Of a stretch of 64,000 nucleotides of DNA, positions 26,053 to 33,706 are shown in pieces. How positions within the stretch are numbered: the first letter of the stretch is position 1; every line of letters starts with the position of its first letter. The stretch is from DATCLS01 sp035296625 (lineage in GTDB: Bacteria; Actinomycetota; Acidimicrobiia; Acidimicrobiales; VFJN01), in assembly GCA_035296625.1 (NCBI GenBank), contig DATHAO010000010.1, forward strand, positions 1 to 64,000, written 5' to 3'. The notes under the pieces were generated by a model. It made no database searches, was not told the origin of the DNA, and saw nothing but the letters and a program-made list of their open reading frames with translations. Position numbers and translations under genes: made by a program.

Positions 26053-28350
26053 CTAGACCTTCTCGAGCGGGGCCCAGCTGAGCAGGAGGCGCTTCTCGCC
26101 GACGTCGCGGAAGCGCACGAGGGCCTCGGTCTTGTCCGCCCGGCCGCTCAGGTCGAGGATCACGCCCTCGCCGAACACCTTGTGGCGCACGTCGTCGCCG
26201 ATCTTGAGCCCGAGCGAGTCGGCGCCGCTGCGCGACGGCGGGCGGGGTCTCAGGGCGGCGTCGACGATGCGCTCCCGCCCGGCCGACACCTGCAGCGCCC
26301 GGCCGCCCGAGCCGTCGCCCCGGCCCCACGTGCCGCCACCCGCTCCCGAGGACCCGTAGCCGCGGCCGCTGCGGCTGGCCCGGCGGTGACCCTCGACGTC
26401 GCGCACGAGCGATGCGGGGATCTCGTCGAGGAACCGGCTCGGCGGGTTGTACTGCGTGCCGCCGAACAGCGTGCGACTCCACGCGTGCGTGAGGTAGAGG
26501 CGCCGGCGGGCCCGCGTGATGCCCACGTAGGCGAGGCGGCGCTCCTCCTCGAGCTGGGCCGGCTCGGTCAGCGAGCGCAGGTGGGGGAACACGCCGTCCT
26601 CGAGCCCGATGAGAAACACGACCGGGAACTCGAGGCCCTTCGCCGAGTGCAGGGTCATGAGCACGACGGAGGACGGGTCGTCGTCGAGCGTGTCGGTGTC
26701 GGCCACCAGGCTGACCTGCTCGAGGAACGCCGCGATCGACTCGAAGTCGCTCGCCGCGCCGACCAGCTCCGCCAGGTTCTCGAGGCGCCCCTCGGACTCG
26801 ATCGTGCGCTCGGTCTCGAGCGCGTCGAGGTAGCCGGACCGCTCGAGCAGCATCTGGAGGACCGGGCCGGGCCCACGCTCTGCGGCCTCGTTGGCCGCCG
26901 CGTCGACCAGTTCGAGGAATGCCTCGATGCCGCGCACGGCCTTGCCGCCCACACCGGCGTCGTCGGCCCGGCGCAGGGCGTCGATGAACGCCAGGCCGTG
27001 TGCCGAGGCCCAGGCGTCGAGCTTGCCGATCGTCGTGGCGCCCACGCCCCGCTTGGGCTCGTTGAGCACCCGCTTGATCGACACCTCGTCGACCGGGTTG
27101 ACCACGGCTCGGAGGTAGGCGACGGCGTCCTTGACCTCCTTGCGGTCGTAGAACCGGGTGCCGCCGAGCACCTTGTACGGGATGCCGACCCGCATGAGCT
27201 GCTCTTCGAGCACGCGGCTCTGGGCGTTCGTGCGGTAGAAGACGGCGATGTCGCCCCAGTGCAGCTCGGGCGCGTCCGTGCCGGGGTTGGTGCCGACCAC
27301 CTCGGCGCTGTCGTGCAGGCGGGCGATCTCGCGGGCGATCCACGCCGCCTCGTCGGCCTCGTCGTCGGCGTGGTAGCGGACGATCTGGTCGCCGGCGCCC
27401 TGGTCCGTCCACAGCTCCTTGGGCTTGCGCCCGACGTTGTTGGCGATCACGGCGTTGGCGGCGTCGAGGATGGTCTGGGTCGACCGGTAGTTCTGCTCGA
27501 GAAGCACGACGGTCGTATCGGGGAACGCATCCTCGAACTCGACGATGTTGCGCATGTCGGCGCCCCGGAAGGCGTAGATCGACTGGTCCTGGTCACCGAC
27601 CACGCAGACGTTGCGGTGGTCGGCGGCGAGCAGGAGGACGAGCTCGTTCTGGACGCTGTTGGTGTCCTGGTACTCGTCGACGAGGATGTGCCGGAAGCGG
27701 CGCTGGTAGTGGGTCAGGACGTCGGGGTGCTCGCGCAGCAGGCGCAGGGCCTGACCGAGCAGGTCGTCGAAGTCCATCGAGCCGGCCCGGTGCAGGCGGG
27801 CCTGGTACTCGGTGAACACCTCGCCGATCTTGCGCTCGAAGAGGTTGCCGGCCCGGGCCGAGTAGGCGGCGGCGTCGAGGCCGTCGTTCTTGGCGGCGCT
27901 GATCGACGCGTGCACCGACCGGGGCGGAAAGCGCTTGGCGTCGAGGCCCAGGTCGCGGATCACGTAGCCCGTGAGCCGGTTGGCGTCGGCCTGGTCGTAG
28001 ATCGTGAACTGCCGCGGGTAGCCGAGCTTGTCCGCGTCGCGCCGCAGGATGCGGACGCACGCCGAGTGGAACGTCGAGACCCACATCTTCTGGGCCACCG
28101 GCCCCACCAGCGCCGCGACCCGCGACTTCATCTCGTCGGCGGCCTTGTTCGTGAAGGTGATCGCCAGGATCTCGAACGGGCTGACGCCCTCGTCGCGGAT
28201 GAGGTGGGCGATGCGGTGGGTGAGCACCCGCGTCTTGCCCGAGCCGGCCCCGGCCACCACGAGCAGAGGACCCTCGGCGTGCACCACTGCATCGCTCTGC
28301 ACGGGGTTCAGCCCGCTCAGCAGGTCGTGGGAGGTCTCGGGGGCAGCCAT
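26053..28350 (-). CDS. pcrA: ATP-dependent DNA helicase, UvrD/PcrA type
   Basis: Superfamily 1A 3'-5' helicase for DNA repair and replication restart. 765 residues. All motifs are visible: Q-motif region LNPVQSDAVVH, Walker A VVAGAGSGKTRVLTHR, Ia TFTNKAADEMKSR, II HILVDEYQDTNSVQ, III VCVVGDQDQSIYAFRGA, IV VLLEQNYRST, V VVLMTLHSAKGLEFPVVF and VI RLAYVGITRARRRLYL. The C-terminus has a Gly/Ser/Arg-rich linker (about residues 640-690) and a Tudor-like tail (GDDVRHKVFGEGVILDL), typical of PcrA. The ATG at 28350 is conventional. Confidence 0.95.
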   Translation of the reverse strand: MAAPETSHDLLSGLNPVQSDAVVHAEGPLLVVAGAGSGKTRVLTHRIAHLIRDEGVSPFEILAITFTNKAADEMKSRVAALVGPVAQKMWVSTFHSACVRILRRDADKLGYPRQFTIYDQADANRLTGYVIRDLGLDAKRFPPRSVHASISAAKNDGLDAAAYSARAGNLFERKIGEVFTEYQARLHRAGSMDFDDLLGQALRLLREHPDVLTHYQRRFRHILVDEYQDTNSVQNELVLLLAADHRNVCVVGDQDQSIYAFRGADMRNIVEFEDAFPDTTVVLLEQNYRSTQTILDAANAVIANNVGRKPKELWTDQGAGDQIVRYHADDEADEAAWIAREIARLHDSAEVVGTNPGTDAPELHWGDIAVFYRTNAQSRVLEEQLMRVGIPYKVLGGTRFYDRKEVKDAVAYLRAVVNPVDEVSIKRVLNEPKRGVGATTIGKLDAWASAHGLAFIDALRRADDAGVGGKAVRGIEAFLELVDAAANEAAERGPGPVLQMLLERSGYLDALETERTIESEGRLENLAELVGAASDFESIAAFLEQVSLVADTDTLDDDPSSVVLMTLHSAKGLEFPVVFLIGLEDGVFPHLRSLTEPAQLEEERRLAYVGITRARRRLYLTHAWSRTLFGGTQYNPPSRFLDEIPASLVRDVEGHRRASRSGRGYGSSGAGGGTWGRGDGSGGRALQVSAGRERIVDAALRPRPPSRSGADSLGLKIGDDVRHKVFGEGVILDLSGRADKTEALVRFRDVGEKRLLLSWAPLEKV

Positions 28351-28436
28351 CGGTACAGCCCATGGTAGGGCCGCTCCTCGGCGCCCCGAGGGGACCGAAT
28401 GGCGGTCAGGGCGCCGGCTTGACAGGATCGACGGCC

Positions 28437-29285
28437 GTGAAGGTCGACAAGCTGACTGGCACCGACGGCTTCGTGGTCGTCGACCTCGACGACGCCACCA
28501 CCTCAGTGGGCATCGTGCGGCTGGCGCCCAAGGTCCTGCGCGAAGGCGCCCAGCTCCTGGCCCGGTCGGCGACCTACTCGTTCGCCGCGTTCGGCGTGGC
28601 CGGCCACGGTGGCGCCTCGGCGGGGGTCAACGCCAAGCCCGAGGCCCGCGACGACGCCGTGGCGGCGTTCGTCGACGAGGTCCGGCCCCGGGCCGAGGCC
28701 GGCTCGCTCGTGCTCGCACCGGGCACCGGCGTCGAGGAGGCCGACCTGGCCCCGCTCGGCTGGGCCGGCCCGGACTCGACGCTCACGGCCGCCGGGGCCC
28801 TGGCCGCAGCCCGGGTCGCCGGCCCGCTCGACTGGCGCACCGCCGCCGTGGTCGGGACCGGCCCGGTGGCCGAGGCGGCCGCCGCCCAGCTCGGGGCAGC
28901 CGGCGCAACCCTCGCCGACCCCCGCTTCGACGCCGCCTGCGACGTCCTGTTCGTGGCCGGCAAGGCCGGCGTCCTCGACCACCCCACCGCCGAGGGCGTG
29001 AAGGCGTCGACGATCGTGCCGCTCACGCCGGTGCCGGTCACGGCCCGCTCGCTCGCCGTTCTCGGGCGCGACGGGAAGGTCGTCATCCCCGACTTCCTGT
29101 CGATCGCCGCGCCGCTGCTCGCCGCCTACGACGCCGGCGGCGGCGATCCCGTCCAGCGCATCCGCGAGGCCACGGTCGAGCTGGCCGACGCCGGCCCGCG
29201 CCTGTGGCTCACCGCCGCCGAGACGGCCGAGGCCAACCTGGCGACGTGGACCAAGGAGAAGCCCTTCGGGCGTCCCCTGGCCTAG
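28437..29285 (+). CDS. Putative dehydrogenase-like protein (distant Glu/Leu/Phe/Val dehydrogenase resemblance)
   Basis: 282 residues from the GTG at 28437, which has AGGA about nine bases upstream; the in-frame extension to 28362 lacks one. The N-terminal half has MGIVRLAPK-like text (VGIVRLAPKVLREGAQLLAR), FGVAGHGGASAGVNA and VEEADLAPLGWAGPD. A Gly-rich dinucleotide-type segment, RTAAVVGTGPVAEAAAAQLGA, follows. This layout recalls the NAD-dependent amino acid dehydrogenase family, but I cannot confirm the catalytic Lys and Asp. Cytosolic. It is divergent from pcrA, and its TAG overlaps the stop codon of the convergent gene within a CTAG. Confidence 0.7.
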   Translation: MKVDKLTGTDGFVVVDLDDATTSVGIVRLAPKVLREGAQLLARSATYSFAAFGVAGHGGASAGVNAKPEARDDAVAAFVDEVRPRAEAGSLVLAPGTGVEEADLAPLGWAGPDSTLTAAGALAAARVAGPLDWRTAAVVGTGPVAEAAAAQLGAAGATLADPRFDAACDVLFVAGKAGVLDHPTAEGVKASTIVPLTPVPVTARSLAVLGRDGKVVIPDFLSIAAPLLAAYDAGGGDPVQRIREATVELADAGPRLWLTAAETAEANLATWTKEKPFGRPLA

Positions 29286-29896
29286 CCGTCGCCGTCCAGG
29301 GCGTCGCGCAGGCGCCCCGTGGCGGCCCGGCGGCGGGTGATGCGCCGGCGACGCCGCTGGTGCACCGCCAGGGCGCTGATGACCAGCAGGGCGCCGACGA
29401 CGAGCGTGCCGACGAGCACGGTCCACAGCGGCAGCGAGAAGTCGAGCCACAGCCACTCGAAGTCGGTGGCGCGGTTGTTCTGCACGACGAAGATGACGGC
29501 GGCGACCGTGAGCAGGATGCCCAGCGTGGCGCCCACGTTGAACGCCCGCTCGGGGCGCGCCCGCCCCACCTCGTCGAGATCGCTGCGCAGCGCACGCGAG
29601 CGGTCGCGGCCGGTGTCGTCGGCCTCGTCGGTCGGGACGGGCTCGGCCTGGCCCCCGTCCGGACCGACGACGTCGCGTCGTACCGCAGGATCGCCGGGGC
29701 CGGGGCGGGCGCCGGGGCCGGGCTCGGGGCCCGGCGTGGGGCGCGGACCGGTCACCGGGGGGGCATCGGGCGGCCGGGGACCGGCCGCTGTCGAGGGGTC
29801 GTCGGGCATCGGCCCGGGGCGACCTGTCGGCGGGGCCGGGTGCTGCTCGGGCGGATCCGTCCGCCGACGTGGATCTGCCTCGGGTGGGAGCGACAC
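29282..29896 (-). CDS. LapA-domain (DUF1049) membrane protein
   Basis: 204 residues. A long Pro/Gly/Asp-rich cytoplasmic N-terminus (about 1-115) precedes two membrane segments, FNVGATLGILLTVAAVIFVV and PLWTVLVGTLVVGALLVISA. They are joined by QNNRATDFEWLWLDFSL, the typical LapA loop; a strongly basic tail (HQRRRRRITRRRA) follows. LapA-domain proteins are linked to envelope assembly in other bacteria; the role in Actinobacteria is unclear. The GTG at 29896 has GGAGG six to seven bases before it, which settles the start over the upstream GTG at 29926. Confidence 0.82.
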   Translation of the reverse strand: MSLPPEADPRRRTDPPEQHPAPPTGRPGPMPDDPSTAAGPRPPDAPPVTGPRPTPGPEPGPGARPGPGDPAVRRDVVGPDGGQAEPVPTDEADDTGRDRSRALRSDLDEVGRARPERAFNVGATLGILLTVAAVIFVVQNNRATDFEWLWLDFSLPLWTVLVGTLVVGALLVISALAVHQRRRRRITRRRAATGRLRDALDGDG

Positions 29897-29968
29897 GGAC
29901 CACCTCCGTTTACCTGTGGGCGCCACCAGGTACTGCCCGGACGAACGCCCTTCAACCCGCCGGCGCGG

Positions 29969-30757
29969 TCACTCCGCCGGAACGAGCAGGCGCGTGGTGA
30001 ACAGGGCGAGGACCTGGTCGACCGCGGCGCGGGTCGGGTGGCCCGGCTCGTCGACCAGGTGCTCGGTCAGCACCGAGTGGGCCATACGCGGTATGCCGTG
30101 CGGGTTGCCCTTCCCCGAGTCGATCTCGACGGCCACGAACGCGTCGCCCAGCTCGTCTCGAAGCCGCTCGAAGCGCTCGGCCGGCGCCGCCCGGTCGCAC
30201 GTGAAGCGCAGGCCCAGGACCCCCACGCCCCCGGCCGCCCGCTCCTTGACCCGGGCCAGGTCCGCGTCGCCGACGCCGAGGTCGCGCTTTTGGGCGGACG
30301 TGATGGCGAAGGGCAGCGACGGCTGGCTCAGCACCGGGGCGAGCACCGCATCGTCGACCATCATGGCCAGGGCGAACCCGCCCGTGAAGCACATGCCGAC
30401 CACGCCGATCCCCGGTCCGCCGCAGCGTTCGTGCTCGTGGCGACCCAGGGCCTTGAGCCACTCGATGACCGGCGAGGTCCGCCGGGTGGCCATGACCGTG
30501 AACTCGTGCGACACGCACGCCGCAGCGAGGGTCGGCACCACGCTCGGGCCGACGGCCGCCGGCACGCCGCCGAACAGGTGCGGCAGCACGGCCGTGAAGC
30601 CGGCCGCCGCCACCCGGTCGGCGAACGCCACGACGTTGGGCGTGATGCCGGGCATCTCCGCGATCACGACGACCGCCGGGCCGTCGCCCTGCCGGTAGAC
30701 GGTGCGGGTCTTGCCGTCGTGGGTGAACGTGTCCTCGGTGTAGTCGTCGAGCGGCAC
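29969..30757 (-). CDS. Dienelactone hydrolase family protein
   Basis: An alpha/beta-hydrolase, predicted cytosolic esterase or lactonase. 262 residues from the GTG at 30757 (GGGGGAG upstream). AVVVIAEMPGITPNVVAFAD matches the DLH N-terminus, and the nucleophile elbow is GVVGMCFTGGFALAM, the GxCxGG of dienelactone hydrolases with Cys as nucleophile. The catalytic Asp and His probably lie in VGVLGLRFTCDR and in GKGNPHGIPRMAHSVL. The substrate is unknown, and no aromatic-ring degradation genes are nearby. It is followed by the LapA-domain gene about 70 bp downstream. Confidence 0.88.
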   Translation of the reverse strand: MPLDDYTEDTFTHDGKTRTVYRQGDGPAVVVIAEMPGITPNVVAFADRVAAAGFTAVLPHLFGGVPAAVGPSVVPTLAAACVSHEFTVMATRRTSPVIEWLKALGRHEHERCGGPGIGVVGMCFTGGFALAMMVDDAVLAPVLSQPSLPFAITSAQKRDLGVGDADLARVKERAAGGVGVLGLRFTCDRAAPAERFERLRDELGDAFVAVEIDSGKGNPHGIPRMAHSVLTEHLVDEPGHPTRAAVDQVLALFTTRLLVPAE

Positions 30758-30804
30758 CGGGCTCCCCCTGCCGGCGCCCCCGTGGCACCCAGGCGACCGG
30801 GACG

Positions 30805-31332
30805 CTAACCCGCGCCCCACGGCGCCCGCCCACCGGTGTGGCGCACCACCCCCGCGACGTCGTCGGCCACGTGGCGGGCCAAGAGCCGGCGCCCCGCGGC
30901 GAGCAGCGGCCGGGCGAGCGCCCGCACCGGCGGGGGACCAGCCACGACCAGCGCCTCGAGGTGGGCGTAGCGGGTGCGCTCACCGTCGGGTTCGGCGGCC
31001 ATGCCCACGACGTGCAGGGTGGGCCGGGTCGTCATCCAGCACCAGCCCGGCCGCAACACCATGTCGTAGCGGAACGGCACCGGCACGTGCGGCGCCCAGG
31101 CCCGGCCCCGCAGGCGATCGCCGTCGCGGTCGTCGATCGCGAGGCGGGCCACGTTGCGATCGAAGGCCGGCACCGAGCGCTCGATATCGCCGACGAAGCC
31201 CCACACGTCGTCGAAGGGCGCGTCGAGGACCTGCTCGCGCAGCACGGACCCGGGCAGGCCCGCCGCGAGCGCCCGGAGGCGGGCGATGCGGTCGAGCCCG
31301 GCGACCGGCCACGGCGCGCCGGTGCCGGTCAC
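30805..31332 (-). CDS. SRPBCC (START-like) family protein coupled to an ECF sigma factor
   Basis: 175 residues. VLREQVLDAPFDDVWGFVGDIERSVPAFD is the characteristic start of an SRPBCC hydrophobic-ligand-binding fold; RDGDRLRGRAWAPHVPVPFRYDM and HVVGMAAEPDGERTRYAHLEALV supply the central strands and a long C-terminal helix is present. The GTG at 31332 overlaps the sigma-factor TGA (GTGA), so translation of the two is likely coupled. No membrane segment or zinc motif typical of anti-sigma factors is present. It may bind a small ligand and modulate the sigma factor, but that is inference. Confidence 0.8.
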   Translation of the reverse strand: MTGTGAPWPVAGLDRIARLRALAAGLPGSVLREQVLDAPFDDVWGFVGDIERSVPAFDRNVARLAIDDRDGDRLRGRAWAPHVPVPFRYDMVLRPGWCWMTTRPTLHVVGMAAEPDGERTRYAHLEALVVAGPPPVRALARPLLAAGRRLLARHVADDVAGVVRHTGGRAPWGAG

Positions 31333-31916
31333 GCCGTCCACCTCGTGCGGAACGCCGCCCGGGCCCGGTGCAGCCGCGACTTCACGGTGCCCGGCGCCAC
31401 GCCGAGGGCGACGGCGGCCTCGTCCTCGTGGAGCCCCTCGACGTGGCGCAGGACCAGCACGGCGCGCTGCTCGGGCGCCAGGCCGGCCAGAACGGCCCGC
31501 ACCTCGACCGCCGCGGCGCCGTCGGGCACGGTCGCGCCGGCCGCGCCGCCCGGCGCGACGGACCCGCCGCCCGGCCCCCCGGCTGCGGCCGCCGCGTCGA
31601 GCTCCGCCGGGTCGACCGGTGTCGACCGTCGGTCGCCCCGACCGGCGCCGCCTACCCCGCCTGCGCCGGCGCGGGCCGCCCGGACCGCCTCCCGCACGGC
31701 GATGCGCCGGACCCAGCCGCGCAGGGCGGCGGGCTCCCGGAGGCTGCCGATGTTGCGGATGATGGCCACCATGGTCTCCTGCAGCGCGTCGTCGCCGGCG
31801 TCGAGCGCGACCGCACCACAGATGCGGCCGGCATAGGGGAGCAGCTCGTCCACGAGTGTGGCGAGGGCCCCCGGGTCGCCCCTCTGGGCCCGGCGCACCA
31901 GCTGGTCGGTCCTCAC
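31329..31916 (-). CDS. ECF-type RNA polymerase sigma factor
   Basis: 195 residues. Region 2 spans about residues 5-75 (LVRRAQRGDPGALATLVDEL, DALQETMVAIIRNIG). Next comes a Gly/Ala/Pro-rich linker of about 50 residues. Region 4 (LAPEQRAVLVLRHVEGLHED, ALGVAPGTVKSRLHRARAAF) carries the helix-turn-helix for the -35 element. The GTG at 31916 has GAGGAGGGC directly upstream. A perfect 16-bp palindrome containing GGGAACC on both strands lies in the divergent promoter region. An SRPBCC gene is translationally coupled downstream, and an FAD oxidoreductase is divergent. No classical anti-sigma gene is present. Confidence 0.9.
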   Translation of the reverse strand: MRTDQLVRRAQRGDPGALATLVDELLPYAGRICGAVALDAGDDALQETMVAIIRNIGSLREPAALRGWVRRIAVREAVRAARAGAGGVGGAGRGDRRSTPVDPAELDAAAAAGGPGGGSVAPGGAAGATVPDGAAAVEVRAVLAGLAPEQRAVLVLRHVEGLHEDEAAVALGVAPGTVKSRLHRARAAFRTRWTA

Positions 31917-31957
31917 GCCCTCCTCTCCACGCTCACCGGAGGGAGCGGGAGCCCGAA

Positions 31958-31973
31958 AGGTTCCCGGGAACCT
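31958..31973. promoter_or_regulatory. 16-bp perfect palindrome between sigma factor and FAD oxidoreductase genes
   Basis: AGGTTCCCGGGAACCT lies 42 bp from the sigma-factor start and 58 bp from the oxidoreductase start. Each strand contains GGGAACC, close to the GGAAC core of many ECF -35 elements. It could be two back-to-back ECF promoters or a repressor operator. I could not find a convincing matching -10 on either side. Confidence 0.55.
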
Positions 31974-32030
31974 CACGGCCCCGACCGGCCTCTCTGGTGG
32001 TGTCGGACGAACACGAATGGAGAGGGTGCC

Positions 32031-33251
32031 ATGGACGAGATCACCGTTGTGGGCGGGGGCCTGGCGGGGCTCATCGCCGCCCTCGAGGCGGCCGAGGCGG
32101 GCGTGCCGGTCCGGGTGCTGGAGGCCCGGCGCCACCTGGGGGGGCGAGCGGTCAGCTCGCCGCCCCCGTTCGTCGCCAACCTCGGTCCCCACGCCCTCTA
32201 CACCGGCACGGCGCTGTGGGACTGGCTGGTCGCGCGGGGCCTCGACCGTGGGTGCCGGACGCCGAGCCCGGTGTCGAGCCGGGTCCGCATCGGCGGCCGG
32301 ATCCGGCGCGTGCCGCCGCCGGGTCTGCTGGGGGCGATGGTGCGACTGCGCGGGGCCGACGCCCCCGGCGAGCTGGACCTGCGCACGTGGCTCACGTCGT
32401 GCTGGGGCACCGGCGAGCGGGCGTCCGCCCGCATCGAGGCCGTGGCAAGCATGGCCGGCGTGCTGACCTTCGACCACGATCCCGGCCGGCTCTCGGCGGC
32501 GTTCGTGTGGGAACGGGTGCGGCGCATCCTGCTGTCCCCCAAGCCCGTGGCCCGCTACGTCGATGGCGGTTGGTCGGCGCTCGTCGACCGCCTCGCCGCC
32601 GCCGCCCGCGAGCGTGGCGTGCGCATCGAGACGGGGGCGAAGCTCGACAGCCTCGCCGACCTGCAGGGCCCCGGCGGGTCGTCGGACGGGTCGGCCGGCA
32701 CGGGCCCCGTGATCGTCGCCGTGAGCCCGGGGGCGGCGCGACGGCTGCTGGACGACGACGGCCTCAGGGCGACCTCGCCGCGGGTGGGTCTGCTCGACGT
32801 CGGCGTGCGCTCGCGCCGCGGCGACCCGAACGCCGTGCTCGACGCCGACGAGGCGTCGTTCCTCACCCGCCCGTCTGCGACCCTGCCCGGGCTGGCGCCC
32901 GACGGCCACGACGTCGTGCAGGTCAGCGCCCCGCTGCGGCCCGACGAGGAGCTCGACGACGGCGTCCGCCGGGCCGAGCGCCTGCTCGACGACACGCTGC
33001 CCGGGTGGCGTGACCGGGAGGTGTGGCGGCGGCGCTCGGTCGTGACCGAGTCGACCGGCGCGATCGACCTGCCCGGCACGACCTGGCGTGACCGGCCCCG
33101 CGTGACGCACGCGCCCGGCGTGTGGCTGGCCGGTGACTGGGTCGCCTCGCCCGGCCACCTCTCCGAGACGTCGTGCACGAGCGCAGTGACGGCCGCGGCC
33201 GGGGCGCTCGCCGTCCTGCGGTCCCGGCGCCCCCGTCCGTCGCTGGCCTGA
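32031..33251 (+). CDS. FAD-dependent amine oxidase/carotenoid desaturase-like oxidoreductase
   Basis: 406 residues. The N-terminus is a classic dinucleotide-binding fold, ITVVGGGLAGLIAALEAAE, followed by VRVLEARRHLGGRAVS. The C-terminus has the FAD-closing motif VTHAPGVWLAGDWVASPGHL. Middle-region FERRR-like text (KPVARYVDGGWSALVDRLA) matches the phytoene desaturase/amine oxidase superfamily. The ATG at 32031 has GGAGAGGG upstream. It is divergent from the ECF sigma factor and shares its palindromic upstream region, so it is the likeliest target. The substrate is unknown. Confidence 0.85.
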   Translation: MDEITVVGGGLAGLIAALEAAEAGVPVRVLEARRHLGGRAVSSPPPFVANLGPHALYTGTALWDWLVARGLDRGCRTPSPVSSRVRIGGRIRRVPPPGLLGAMVRLRGADAPGELDLRTWLTSCWGTGERASARIEAVASMAGVLTFDHDPGRLSAAFVWERVRRILLSPKPVARYVDGGWSALVDRLAAAARERGVRIETGAKLDSLADLQGPGGSSDGSAGTGPVIVAVSPGAARRLLDDDGLRATSPRVGLLDVGVRSRRGDPNAVLDADEASFLTRPSATLPGLAPDGHDVVQVSAPLRPDEELDDGVRRAERLLDDTLPGWRDREVWRRRSVVTESTGAIDLPGTTWRDRPRVTHAPGVWLAGDWVASPGHLSETSCTSAVTAAAGALAVLRSRRPRPSLA

Positions 33252-33442
33252 GACCATGCGCGGCGGCCGCTGGGCAGCCGTGGCCCCCTGGCTCGTTCTG
33301 GCAGCGCTTCGGTCGCCCCTGGCGACTGAGCGCCGCCGGAACCGTCGCCGGCCTCGCGGTCCGGCCGTCAGGAGGTGGCGGCGCGGGCCAAACGGGGGCT
33401 CGAGGGCAGTCGTGACGAGCACGGCGGTGACCAGGTCGGCGG

Positions 33443-33706
33443 TCAGGACCCTACGGTGGCGTCGTCGCCGGCGTCAGGCCGGGGTGTCGTCGGGGTCGCG
33501 AAGGGCCAGGCTGCGCAGCTCGGGCAAACCCGGCGGCTGGCCACGAGCGCCGCCACGAACGACGGCGCCACGAGCGTCGCCACCACGGCGGTACGCACCA
33601 CGAAGTAGCCGGCGGACCCTGCCGGTTGCAGGACGCCCGCCCCCTGGCGTCGCAGGCGCTCGGGGAACGACGGGTCGGTCGGGTGACGCAGGGCGGCTAC
33701 TCCCAC
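33443..33706 (-). CDS. Possible small membrane protein overlapping the end of guaA
   Basis: 87 codons from a GTG at 33706 that overlaps the guaA stop. The N-terminus (HPTDPSFPERLRRQGAG) is followed by one membrane segment, YFVVRTAVVATLVAPSFVAALVA, and a tail with a CPSC pair. One base after the membrane segment, the neighbouring frame gives an equally natural end (PGLPELRSLALRDPDDTPA), so a frameshift may have changed the C-terminus. The rest of 33252-33442 holds nothing I can support. It may be a decayed gene. Confidence 0.4.
   Translation of the reverse strand: MGVAALRHPTDPSFPERLRRQGAGVLQPAGSAGYFVVRTAVVATLVAPSFVAALVASRRVCPSCAAWPFATPTTPRPDAGDDATVGS

Noticed and set aside
33256..33696. Plus-strand gene following the FAD oxidoreductase
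   Set aside because: The open frames after the ATG at 33256 are Arg-rich and continue only as shadow of guaA; no ribosome site or domain supports them.
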